Notes under the pieces: model-generated
The model's database searches: none
Told to the model about the DNA's origin: nothing
What the model saw: the letters and a program-made list of their open reading frames with translations, nothing else
Origin: Turritopsis dohrnii
Lineage: Eukaryota; Cnidaria; Hydrozoa; Anthoathecata; Oceaniidae
Assembly: GCA_027922465.2 (NCBI GenBank)
Contig: BQMF02000606.1
Coordinates: 1-64,000 of the forward strand
Length of the DNA: 64,000 nt
Reading direction: 5' to 3'
Shown here: in pieces, positions 22,524 to 32,189 of the stretch
Layout: each line of letters starts with the position of its first letter
How positions within the stretch are numbered: the stretch's first letter is position 1
Position numbers and translations under genes: made by a program

Positions 22524-23215
22524 GAAATAGATTCTAAATTAATTAGTCTGAAAGCCCTGTGAAGCTTTGTCGACCTTTGTTTATCTCTTAGGCTTAAATT
22601 AAGGAAAAAGTGTTAACAGGGCTTAACTAAAACCACCAGAAAACTATTTGATACAAACAAAAGAAATATGCACAATACGCGAAACTACGTTTTTTTTATA
22701 TCAGATTTTTTTTTATAAAAAGAAAGCTGTAAGACCGAAAAGAGAAAAAAAACAAACGTCTTCTAAAAATATAAGAAACAAAGTAAAACCGTTTTAAACT
22801 TTAATCCAAGACATCTTTGTAGACAAGCAAACCAAATACACACGTACAAAATATAAAAAAAATGTAAAATGCTTTTAAAAAGTTTAAGTTCGATGAATTT
22901 CGATGAATCTTTGTAACTGCAAGAAGAAGAGAGCTTCGAACTTCGAAGCACAAGACGTTACCAAAAACAAAAAGCTTAAGTTTATTTTAACCGTGTTTCA
23001 AATTAGGTGCAACTAAAGTTCCCCACCGTGTTTTTAATAGGAAAATGTTTATTGGAAATGGCGAATCTATGGTAAAATACTAAAAGAACGTATAAAGAAC
23101 GTTTTGATAATAGTTATAAAGATTATTAGCCTCCGTTCTTAAGTTGCAATTTACGCAGTTTCGAAAGCGACATTGGTAGGCTGCACAGGCTAAACTGCCA
23201 TTTCGGTCGGTAGTA

Positions 23216-23240
23216 GGAGGAGGAGGAGGAGGAGGAGGAG
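23216..23240. repeat. (GGA)n microsatellite
   Basis: About seven GGA repeats within the insertion that splits LINE 3. Confidence 0.85.
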
Positions 23241-23640
23241 TAGTCCAAGGGTGTTTTAATACGGTATTCGCTTTCGCTACTACCGTAATAAAGTCACTTC
23301 CGGTTTTCCGCGTTTGGTATTAATTATCATTTCGTTCATTTCAAACCATTTTACCACAGATTTAAATTCATGATTAAGAGTCTGTTCAATTTTTTGTATG
23401 TCTTTATTTGAATAGAATATGACTGTGTCATCTGCGTACTTTATGTTCTCTGCTTCGCGAATTGATGATGTAATGTCATTTATAAACATAATGAACAGAA
23501 GTGGGCCCAAATTAGACCCTTGCGGCACGCCGCAGAAAATTGGTTGGGGGTCGGAAAGTGTCTGATTGTATGAGACTTTTCGAATACGATGGAAAAGATA
23601 ATCCATGATCCATTCTTTTGATAATTCCATTCCATTTTTT

Positions 23641-25075
23641 TAATAATACTCAGGCCTTTGCAAATCAAATTAAAGACCAACCAGTATTAGACGAGAACGA
23701 AGAACTGGTATCATACGACGTTGAATCCTTGTTCACAAACGTTCCCATTGCAGACACAATTGATTACATCTTGGACGAAATCTATAACCACAAAAAGTTA
23801 CCTGAGATATGTAGTCGACTGATCTTCAAAAGACTCTTATTAAGACTCACAACACAAAACACTTTTATGTTCAACGACAAATACTACAACCAAACAGCTG
23901 GATGCACTATGGGCGGACCACTGTCAGTCGTCATGTCGAACATTTGCCTTACGAAAGTCGAAAAGAAAATTGTTAAACCAAACAAACCGAAATTCTACCG
24001 GCGATTTGTTGACGATGTGATTAACAGAAGAAAACGTAATGAGCCAGACGTCCTATTTGATGCCCTCAACAAATATCATCCTAACCTAAAATTCACCATT
24101 ATAATCAATTCAACCAAGTTGCTCGACACAGAATGGAAAATTGAATCAGGAGTAATAACGACATCCGTCTACAGAAAACCGAACAAACATCCGACTCACT
24201 GGACATCCCAGGTTCCAAAAAGGTATAAAAGAAATGCCATCATATGAGATGTGTACCGTGCAGATAAGATAAGTTCAAACTGTTATGCAGAAAAGGAAAT
24301 AATAAAGAACAAATATCGTAAAGCAGGCTTTCCGTTTCACTTCACGCAGAGTGTCATCAAGCAGTTTAAAGAAAACAAACGCTCCAAAGAATAAGAGGAC
24401 GAAGAAGAAATGATTATTCCTGAATTTTTATTTGCAGAACCCAGAAAGTTTCACCTGGTCTCACTACCATACTGTCCGAAGAATGAAAACCTTTCGAAAA
24501 GGTTTCTAACAAAATTGAAATCTTTTTTCAAAAGTAAAATTGATTTTGCCATTAAATGGGAGACAAAGAAGGTCCGACGATTCTTTCCAATTAAAAGCAG
24601 AAACCCTCACCCATCTTGCCAAATTTACGAGGGTAAATGTTCATGCGGTGAAATATACATCGGCGAGACGAAACGTAATGAAAACCTTTCGAAAAAGTTT
24701 CTAACAAAATTGAAATCTTTTTTCAAAAGTAAAATTGATTTTGCCATTAAATGGGAGACAAAGAAGGTCAAACGATTCTTTCCAATTAAAAGCAGAAACC
24801 CTCACCCATCTTGCCAAATTTACGAGGGTAAATGTTCATGCGGTGAAATACACATCGGCGAGACGAAACGTAATGTGCAAACAAAATGGCAAGAACACGA
24901 AAATCCTAAAAAGGATTCGGAACCGGCTTGCCACCTCCGAAAATTCCCAGATCATAAATTCACCTGGAGAATAATCATGCCAGCACCAACAAATCTAAGG
25001 ACACGTAGAAATTTAGAAGGATGTTAATTGCAAAAACGAGACCCAAATTAAATGAAGAACAACTCAATTTACAAT
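23641..25075 (+). pseudogene. Penelope-like element fragment: RT and GIY-YIG endonuclease
   Basis: 5'-truncated at 23641. The RT frame has SYDVESLFTNVPI, GCTMGGPLSVVMSN and YRRFVDDV (catalytic Asp pair). A TGA at about 24245 and a TAA at about 24391 interrupt the linker. The C-terminus carries a zinc-like and GIY-YIG-like segment (CSCGEIYIGETKRN). A frameshift near 25018 must be crossed to read the last residues (KLNEEQLNLQ, stop near 25074). It contains an in-frame 195-bp tandem duplication. It belongs to a clearly different lineage from the Penelope-like element at 46-51 kb. Confidence 0.88.
24482..24871 (+). repeat. 195-bp in-frame tandem duplication in the GIY-YIG region
   Basis: Two copies (24482-24676 and 24677-24871) beginning AATGAAAACCTTTCG, differing at only a few bases. 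Each encodes 65 residues spanning the basic linker and the CSCGE-IGETKRN core, so the protein would have two GIY-YIG cores in a row. Confidence 0.92.
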
Positions 25076-25468
25076 AAATGCCATTTGTAAACACAATAAA
25101 AAAATTAAAAATCATCACACAGTAAAAAATTTTTATTTGAAATTTTTTAGATCAGTTGTTACGGGAAATTAATACGCAAAGGTATACTTAAAATTTTCTA
25201 AAGGTTTCATCAGCACAACAAAAGAAAATTACACCATTAAAAATTCATTAGCATGTCAGTTAATTGACTTTTAAGAATTTAATGAACCAAATCGTTGAGT
25301 TTTTCTTCCATATCTTTTCGAAAAACAAATATTTTGGCAAACATTTTATATTTATGAATAGAGCATGAAAAGCTCTTTCTTGTGATATAAAATTCACAAT
25401 ATTTTATCAGACATGTAATGAGATATACGCCTTGAAAGTTGGTGGATAAGACATTTTGATACACACTG
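25076..25468 (-). mobile_element. Truncated mariner-like MITE (same family as 51545-52018)
   Basis: The reverse complement of the element at 51545-52018, with the intact end GATACACACTG followed by TA at 25469-25470. The other terminal repeat is missing and the break coincides with the end of the Penelope-like frame at about 25075. Confidence 0.82.
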
Positions 25469-25470
25469 TA

Positions 25471-25590
25471 TTTATTTCGAAACGGCGTGACTTAGCTCCC
25501 TAGGGTGATTATACTTCTTTTATAGTGTAAATTATTTCGTTACGTCGTGACGTAGCCCCCTAGGGTAATTACATATCTTTTATACTGTAA
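25471..25590. repeat. Two ~61-bp direct repeats
   Basis: Two diverged copies of a block containing CGTGAC, TAGC(T/C)CCCTAGGGT and TCTTTTATA, side by side, just left of the DIRS terminus. Confidence 0.7.
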
Positions 25591-25622
25591 TTTTATTTCA
25601 TAAATTATTCCCAGACTCCTGA
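25591..25622. repeat. DIRS left inverted terminal repeat
   Basis: Pairs with 42365-42396 with one mismatch (T/C in the run before CCAGACTCC). Confidence 0.9.
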
Positions 25623-25772
25623 GTATGAAGCGAGATGGAACGCAGAGCGCAAGTCAGTCAAGACGCGACCTGGCAAGAACAGGGCGGATCGGTAGCGGAA
25701 AATCGATGCTAAAAAAAATTTTTTTTTGTCTGGTTTCAGTTTCTGATTCCACAAGATATCTCTTCTATTATT

Positions 25773-26093
25773 ATGGAGAAGGAAAATGATAAACAAAATG
25801 TTAACGTAGGATTCATTGAAAGTGCTGCTGTCTCCTCAAACATATTTTCTCCCACCATTAACACTCCTGATCCTGATGATGTTGATGATAGTAGTAGTAT
25901 AGTAGTTGATAATAACAGTATGCCAAAACTGCTATCACTAATTGGCAATTTAAGTGAAGAGGTGAAAAATTTAAAGAGTGCTCACCAGAATAATAGTGTC
26001 CCTTCAAATAGTAGAGGCAGCAGCACTTCATTACAAAAACTACCTAAGAAAAGAAAATCATCAGAAAAAATTATTACAACACCAGAGAAGAAT
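25773..26093 (+). pseudogene. DIRS gag, N-terminal part
   Basis: About 106 codons starting at a good ATG. Acidic and Ser-rich (PDPDDVDDSSS) then basic (KKRKSSEK). It is cut at 26091-26092 by the Ngaro-like element and continues in the same frame from 31329. Gag of DIRS elements is poorly conserved; the assignment rests on position and on frame restoration across the insertion. Confidence 0.75.
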
Positions 26094-26230
26094 TGAATTT
26101 ATTAGATATAACTAGGCTCTTATCTCAATAAGTAAATACAAGTCACGTGACTTCAGTATAAAAAGGGGAAATGGCGCGAAAAGAGTCCCATGTCATTTAG
26201 CTTCGAACCGGTAAAGTTAAACTTCCTTTA
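26091..26230 (+). repeat. Ngaro repeat A1
   Basis: 140 bp, repeated at 30615-30754. Contains an E-box and a TATA-like motif, so it probably holds the element promoter. Confidence 0.92.
26144..26164 (+). promoter_or_regulatory. Putative Ngaro promoter: E-box and TATA box
   Basis: CACGTG at 26144-26149 and TATAAAAA at 26157-26164, about 85 bp upstream of the gag ATG. The same arrangement is duplicated in A2. Confidence 0.6.
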
Positions 26231-26249
26231 AATTTATCAAATTCGTATC

Positions 26250-27005
26250 ATGGCTGCTAGCAACCCATCTATCGAAATTTCTGATCCTGCTACTGATGAC
26301 CAACCAATGGATACTGAAACCAACGGTGGAATAGGTCAACTCAAGGCTTACTTCGATCTTAAATTTAGTGAGCAAAATGCTATGCTGGAAGAAAGAATTT
26401 CCCACGATACAAAACTGCTGGAAAAAAGACTGAAAGGAAAAAAGAGTCAGGAAGCCTCAACCTTCAAATATCGGGGCAATAAGGTACAATATAATTTTAA
26501 TACAAATCTTATAGAAAGTCTTGAAAGTCTTAAATCTCTTGTCGAAGAGGGATCTATAACACGATCCTGTAAACGCATCGATAACATGGTGGCTGATCTT
26601 CGAAAACGTAACAAATGCATTCGCTTCGCCGATAAATCTCCAGCTGGCTGGTCAGCAGTGGACGAATATCTGTCAGATGATCTTGCCAGTAATTCTGATG
26701 ACGACAAGAGGATGAAAGCTGCTGAAAACAGAGCACTCGCCAAGAGGAAATCTGTAAAACGGAAACGTCAGTTCAACATTCAATCGCCACGCCATTTCCA
26801 GCCATCATCCACGTTTACCAGCCCATCGCAAAGTCTACAGAATTCTTTTCGTTCCCAAGATTCACCGCAGTTCACCGGGAGGCCTGGTTTCGGAGCGCAA
26901 GCCAACCAACAGCTACGTCGGGGATTCCATCAAACATCGCTTTGCTTCGCATGTGGAAAACCAGGACACTGGCGAAAAAACTGTCCGGATACCAAGCAGT
27001 ACTGA
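26250..27005 (+). CDS. Ngaro Gag-like protein with CCHC zinc knuckle
   Basis: 251 residues, intact. It starts MAASNPSIEIS, has a charged middle (KRLKGKKSQE), a Ser/Pro/Phe-rich stretch (about 170-225) and one CCHC knuckle, CFACGKPGHWRKNC, near the C-terminus. Role by analogy: binding and packaging of element RNA. The RT frame overlaps its last 53 bp in the +1 frame, so RT expression may need a frameshift or reinitiation. TATA motif and A repeat lie just upstream. Confidence 0.88.
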   Translation: MAASNPSIEISDPATDDQPMDTETNGGIGQLKAYFDLKFSEQNAMLEERISHDTKLLEKRLKGKKSQEASTFKYRGNKVQYNFNTNLIESLESLKSLVEEGSITRSCKRIDNMVADLRKRNKCIRFADKSPAGWSAVDEYLSDDLASNSDDDKRMKAAENRALAKRKSVKRKRQFNIQSPRHFQPSSTFTSPSQSLQNSFRSQDSPQFTGRPGFGAQANQQLRRGFHQTSLCFACGKPGHWRKNCPDTKQY

Positions 27006-29016
27006 AAAGGACTCTCTAAAAGTTAAGTATGATAAAACTTCATTTTTGTGTTCTGATTATTGTGAAAGTTTAGATAATAAGCAAATCAGTGACGATATTA
27101 TAGTCAAGGGCAGCCTTAAGGAACACATCAAATACTGGAAGAGAATCGACACAAACAGCACTGTTTTGGATATTATAAACACGGGCTATAAGATACCTTT
27201 TGTAACTACCCCCCAAAAGGCTGTTTTTACAAACAATTGTTCTGCTTTTGAAAACGAAGAATTTGTTAGTACATCTATCCAAGAACTTTTAAAAACAGGA
27301 AGGATTGTTGAATATTCCACAATACCTCATGTAGTGAATCCACTGAGTGTTAATATATGAAATAATAAGAAAAGACTAATACTAGACCTAAGACATGTGA
27401 ATAAACACGTGTTCAAACAAAATATAACTTTTGATGACTGGAAAATTTTTTCTGAATTTCTACAAAAAGACAGTTTCATGTTTAAGTTTGATATCAAACA
27501 GGGCTACCATCACATCGATGTTTTCGAAGAACATCAAAAATACCTCGGATTCTCATGGGTAGTAAATGGCGAGATAAAATATTATGTTTTCACAGTTCTT
27601 CCTTATGGCCTTACTTCTGCACCTTTTTTATTTACCAAAATTATGAGGGTACTGATTTCTCACTGGAGACAAAACTCGATAAAAATCGCATGTTTCATTG
27701 ACGATGGGGCAGGTGCTTCAAATGACTTCAACCAAGCAAAACTTCAGTCTGATTTCGTTAAAATGTCTTTACTGCAATCCGGCTTTATTGTCAACGATGC
27801 AAAATCTGTCTGGTGTCCCACACAAAAATTGATTTGGTTAGGAATACATGTAAATACAGAAAATAACTCTTTTACCATCCCTGCTGAACGACTTGATTCA
27901 GTGTTTCGTACTCTACAAACGATTTTAAATTCTTTACCGTACACTACAGCTAGAATTCTAGCACGCTTCTGCGGAAAGTTAATATCAATGAAATTTGTCT
28001 TGGGTGATATTGTACAATTAAAGACAAGGCGACTGTACAGCACGATTGAATCGAGAGTATCATGGGACACCAGAATTAATTTATCTGACCATAATGACGT
28101 TTTGCTTGAACTATTCTATTGGAAAAATAATCTTTTGTCACATAATAAGAGGCAATTAGTTCCATACGAGATTCCACGGGTTCTAGTTTTTTCCGATGCT
28201 AGTAAAACTGGATTAGCGGCTCTCCTCCTGAAAGATAATAATAGCAATGATAGGTCCGTAATTTCGTTTAAACAATTTTCTTCTTCGGAAGTTTCGAAGC
28301 ACTCTACTTGGCGTGAACTTTATGCCATTTGTTTTGCCCTAGAATCCTTTTCTACTTTCCTGAGAGGAAAACCGGTTCTATGGAACACCGACAACCATGC
28401 GTGTACAATTATTTCGAAATCCGGAAGTATGAAACCTGATTTACAGCTTATCGCTGAAAAGATTTTTGCCATTTGCCAACAACATTCTATTGACTTCAAA
28501 ATTCAATGGATCCCTAGAGGAGATATTTCTTTTGTAGACGAACTGAGCCGCTACCAAGATACAGATAGCTGGGAGATAACAACAAACTTTTTTAATATTT
28601 TGAATTCGCTTTGGGGGCCCTTTACTATAGACAGATTTGCAGATCAGGATAATAGAAAAATCACAAGATTTAATTCAAAATTTTACTGCCCTGGAACCGA
28701 ACACGTCGATGCCCTATCTGTTTCCTGGAAGAATGAAAACAATTTATTAGTTCCTCCAGTTTCTCTGATCCCAAAAGTATTAAAACATATTACAAAATGC
28801 AAAGCTTCAGGAACACTCGTAGCTCCATATTGGAAGTCAGCCTCATTCTGGCCTTTAATTTCCACGTCATTAAATTCCTTTGAAAGTTACGTAACAGATT
28901 TTAGAATTTTCGATAACAATAACAATTTTTGTGTTTCCCAAGGTAAATGCAAAAACTGTTATATCGGCTCCCCAAATTGTAACACTAAAATCATTGCTTT
29001 CAAAATTGAGTTCTAG
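26953..29016 (+). pseudogene. Ngaro reverse transcriptase and RNase H (one TGA)
   Basis: A single frame broken only by TGA at 27358-27360. RT motifs: KRLILDLRHVN, KFDIKQGYHHIDV, LPYGLTSAPF, and the catalytic CFIDDG. RNase H follows, with its acidic residues in SDAS, TWRELYA, NTDN and VDELSR. A C-terminal tail follows (RFADQDN, KNCYIGSPNC), and the stop is at 29014-29016. A possible splice donor lies at 28943 near the end, which would join this frame to the recombinase. Lineage: RT of the DIRS/Ngaro order rather than Gypsy, since no protease or integrase is present and a tyrosine recombinase follows. Confidence 0.9.
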
Positions 29017-29435
29017 AGTATCTATAGTACCAAACATTCAACCACCGGGCAACCTACCGTAGAAGATACATATGATAGAAATGGCAAAGAGCAGACAACC
29101 ACCGGGTAAACTGCGGAATAACGACAGGTAATCAAAAGCAGGTAACCACTGGGTGAACTGCGGAATGAAGACAGGTAATTAATAGCAGGTAACCACTGGG
29201 TAAACTGCGGAATGAAGATAGATAATTAATAGCAGGTAACCACTGGGTAAATTGCGGAATGAAGACAGGTAATTAAAAGCAGGTAGCCACTGGGTAAACT
29301 GCCGTATGAAGACAGGTAACTAAAAGTAGGTAACCACCTGGTAAACTGCCGAATGAAGACAGGTAATTAAAAGTAGGTAACCACTGGGTAAACTATTTTT
29401 CTTCTCAATTTTCTTATTCTGTCTTTTAATTATAG
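28943..29435 (+). other. Candidate intron between RT and recombinase frames
   Basis: Donor CAAG|GTAAAT at 28942/28943 and acceptor TTTTAATTATAG| at 29435. Splicing would remove 493 nt and continue in frame from RT (SQ then Asp) to the recombinase (DLFKERF...). The segment is mostly a 47-bp tandem repeat. The in-frame stop upstream of the recombinase lies within it. Not proven: the recombinase may instead be expressed from its own start. Confidence 0.5.
29038..29396 (+). repeat. 47-bp minisatellite, about 7 copies
   Basis: Units begin GTAACCACTGGGTAAACTGC and end with AGCAG. The first copy (29038) is diverged and out of register; the rest differ by a few bases. Each unit carries two CAGGTAA phrases that resemble 5' splice sites. 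Confidence 0.93.
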
Positions 29436-30442
29436 ATCTCTTTAAGGAACGTTTTAAATCAAAGCTTGAAAATGAATCTTTGCAGCCATTGTTTCAAGTG
29501 CTACCTGAATATCTTGTCCAACACAGAGCTAATAACACCATTAAAAAGTATTCTAGCAGCTTTTCTATTTGGAAAAGTTGGTGTAAAAAATTTGTTGTTT
29601 CCGAATTACCGGCATCTGCCCTCACCGTGGCATTATTCATTCTCAACCTCATCCAACTGGACAGTGCCTTTCCAAAAATCGAAGGGGTGTTCTATTCGAT
29701 CAAGTTCTACCATAAAACGCTAGGCTACACTGACCCATGTAAAAATGTTCTTGTAGTTAACATGCTAGAGGCAGCAAAGCGTATCTGTCAACACGTCGTG
29801 AAGAAGAAAAAACCAATCACGGTGACCCATCTTCATCTGCTGTACGAAAAACTCATTAGCAAGGATACTAATCTGAAGAAAATGAGGACCATGAATATCT
29901 GTTTGCTGGGTTTCTGCGGATTTCTCCGGTATAGTGAAATAAGTAACCTAAAAAGATCCGACATTGTCTTTTCCAACCAGTATATGAAAGTGTTTCTTGA
30001 AAAAAGCAAAACTGACATCTACAGAGATGGTAACTGGATTTATATTAGCGGACATGACTCGCGGATCTGCCCCGTTCTGAACCTGAAAACCTACTTAGAA
30101 CACGCCGGGTTATCAGACAGCAATTCTGACTTGTACTTATTCAGAGCTATATCTGTGTCTTCGAAAAACAAATTTGGTTTATTGCGGAATCAGAACATTC
30201 CTCTAAGTTACACAAGAATGCGTGAGATTCTTTTAGATTCGTTGGAATCCATCGGTCTGGACAAGAAGCACTTCGGACTTCACAGTCTACGTTCAGGTGG
30301 AGCCACAGCTGCAACAAATGCTGATGTGCCAGATCGTTTGGTTAAAAGACATGGAAGATGGCAATCCGAAAAATCCAAAGAGGGCTACATTGAAGATGAT
30401 GTCCAACACCTGCTAGCTGTGTCGAAATCCTTAGGTTTATAG
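29427..30442 (+). CDS. Ngaro tyrosine recombinase
   Basis: Open from 29427 to the stop at 30440-30442; no ATG lies near the start, which fits a spliced or fused product. Numbering from Leu at 29480, the catalytic set is complete: Arg150 in GFLRYSEI, His268-x2-Arg271 in LHSLRSGG, His291 in RHGRW, and nucleophile Tyr303 in EGYIEDD. The N-terminal SAM-like domain (about 1-105) has TIKKY..SF..W..WC. It would integrate the circular cDNA at a 2-bp core, consistent with the AA seen at the element junctions. No damage visible. Confidence 0.92.
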
Positions 30443-30510
30443 GATTCTTTATAAAATGTTTCTTCTCTCTCTCTTCCTTCTCCATGGTTTGTGTCCCTAA
30501 CTTTTTTCCA

Positions 30511-30616
30511 CATGCTAAGATGACACCACTACTACAAGATAATCTTTGTCTCTTGTCCCCAGATATAGCAAATAAATGAGGTTATTTTCGGTTGAGCAAA
30601 GCGAATTAGAAAATAA
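30511..30616 (+). repeat. Ngaro repeat B1
   Basis: 106 bp, repeated at 31223-31328; it overlaps A2 by the AA core. Confidence 0.92.
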
Positions 30617-30754
30617 TTGAATTTATTAGATATAACTAGGGTCTTATCTCAATAAGTAAATACAAGTCACGTGACTTCAGTATAAAAAGGGGAAATGGCG
30701 CGAAAAGAGTCACATGTCATTTAGCTTCGAACCGGTAAAGTTAAACTTCCTTTA
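30615..30754 (+). repeat. Ngaro repeat A2
   Basis: Second copy of A1, including the E-box and TATA-like motif, directly after B1. Confidence 0.92.
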
Positions 30755-31222
30755 CAGATTTTGTATTATAAGAAATTGAATGTCGATATTTAGCATATAT
30801 GTAACTATATATAACTATCGAAATTTATTATTATCTACATGTATATTTTTGTTTTGCTCGTAACCTTGGCGAGCTAGTAACTGCAGCATGGTTCCAAGAG
30901 TACGTTTCCTCCCACGAGGGGGGTTTTCGTATCCGGCGCAGTTGCGATTGTTGTTAGTGAAAGTCAAATGTTGTACTTATATTCAAAGAGCTCCATTTTC
31001 TACTCAGATCACAGGAATGTGCATAAAGGAGTAACATCATTAGCCTTCTGAATTTGGTAGATGCCGTAGTCCAAACCATGTCACTGTAATCTGTTAATAG
31101 AAATACTGAAATGAGATGAACGTATTTTGAAGTTTATTCCAATAATTGCTTGTATATATAGCTGCAAAAGAGAAAGTTGTAATTATGAAAACGAGGTTTG
31201 TTGCAATTCTGTAACGGTTCAC

Positions 31223-31328
31223 CATGCTAAGATGACACCACTACTACAAGATAATCTTTGTCTCTTGTCCCCAGATATAGCAAATAAATGAGGTTATTTT
31301 CGGTTGAGCAAAGCGAATTAGAAAATAA
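31223..31328 (+). repeat. Ngaro repeat B2, right end of element
   Basis: Second copy of B1, preceded by a 468-bp non-coding segment (30755-31222) that is present only once. DIRS gag resumes at 31329. Confidence 0.92.
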
Positions 31329-32106
31329 ATCTCGTAAAACCACTCAGATTGGCGTCAATGATATCATTTCTTCACATCAAAGAGGAGACGTCCTGACGAG
31401 TATTGCTCCTCAGAGAGCTAATAATAATAATTATGCTGATGATGACGAGAATGATGTTATTGATGATGACAGTGATTCACAAGAATACTTAGATGATGAC
31501 TATGTTGATTTACATGCTTCTCAGAGTGACTATGAAACTGAATATACTGATAATGATATGCAATGTGCTAAAACTAATAAAGATATATTTTCTAACATCA
31601 GAATTGTATCTTCGAAAAAATGCAGAGAGCCAAAAATTGATGTAGAATGGGCTAAACTAATCAATGATAGTTGGGAATCTAAAAAGAAAAGAGAGGATGT
31701 TAAAAAATTAAGGGAAGTTTACCTAGTGCCAGAAAATTGTAATCTCGTTGTTCCAAAGTTAAACGTAGAACTGTGGCAACTCTTGTCTAGCTTTCAGAGA
31801 AAATCTGATGTTAAAATGGCTACAGTTCAAAGAAACATAATTGCTGCTGTTTCTACCTCTATTTCAATGATGAAGGATATTCTTATTGGCAATGTTGATA
31901 AAAAAGAAATGTTACAAAAATCCACTGATTTAATTGGATTATTAGGACATGCATCATCTGAACTTTCTGTCAAGAGGAAATTGTTTGTGAGATCAGTGTT
32001 AAAGGATGAATACAAAGATCTAGTCTCTGTTTTTGGTAAATCCACTGAAAAACTTTTTGGTGACGATTTGTCACAGAGCATAAAAAATATCAATCTAAAG
32101 AAATAA
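31329..32106 (+). pseudogene. DIRS gag, main part
   Basis: Continues the gag frame cut at 26092. It has a very acidic region (DDDENDVIDDDSDSQEYLDD), then NDSWESKKKRED, VPKLNVELWQLL and TVQRNIIAAVSTSISMMKD, which matches the typical capsid-like region of DIRS Gag. A TAA at 32104 ends the frame; the basic tail (FDYKPRSFRRGYRHNNYRN, up to about 32187) is readable in another frame, so a small frameshift is likely. A methionine-initiated reading at 31288 begins inside Ngaro repeat B2 and is not the real N-terminus. Confidence 0.75.
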
Positions 32107-32189
32107 ATTGAAAAATAAACAATTTGATTATAAGCCAAGATCCTTTAGAAGGGGCTATCGTCATAATAATTACAGAAACCAATCATAGG

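Larger units (their letters stand above)
22346..23284. other. Non-coding insertion inside LINE 3
   Basis: Fills the gap between the two LINE 3 RT halves. It contains the hAT-like MITE at 22370-22523 and a GGA-rich run near 23216-23240. A diverged copy of one short RT stretch (EVTLL / VEMLL) is present on both sides, possibly a target duplication. Confidence 0.5.
22075..23639 (-). pseudogene. LINE 3 fragment: RT domain, interrupted
   Basis: Minus-strand RT pieces: 23639-23285 carries WIMDYLFHRIRKV, FCGVPQGSNLGP, KYADDT and NTKRGKPEV, and 22345-22075 carries YKYLGLTLNKSLNMVEHI followed by a degraded VNLLKKVRPLL. The two halves are contiguous in relatives, so the ~0.9 kb between them is an insertion. 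The endonuclease and both ends of the element are missing; the upstream break coincides with the start of the Penelope-like fragment. Confidence 0.82.
26091..31328 (+). mobile_element. Ngaro/PAT-like retrotransposon with split direct repeats, inserted in DIRS gag
   Basis: Structure: A1 (26091-26230), gag, RT-RNase H, tyrosine recombinase, B1 (30511-30616), A2 (30615-30754), a 468-bp segment, B2 (31223-31328). A1 and A2 differ at 2 of 140 positions; B1 and B2 are about the same over 106 bp. The B1/A2 join shares AA, and AA is also present at both genomic junctions, as expected when a circular intermediate is integrated by a tyrosine recombinase at a 2-bp core. Removing the element with one AA restores the DIRS gag frame. 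One nonsense codon interrupts the RT; otherwise it looks recent. Confidence 0.92.

Noticed and set aside
31288..31328. Methionine start for the DIRS gag frame at 31288
   Set aside because: It lies in Ngaro repeat B2, which has an identical copy at 30511-30616; the true upstream part is at 25773-26092.
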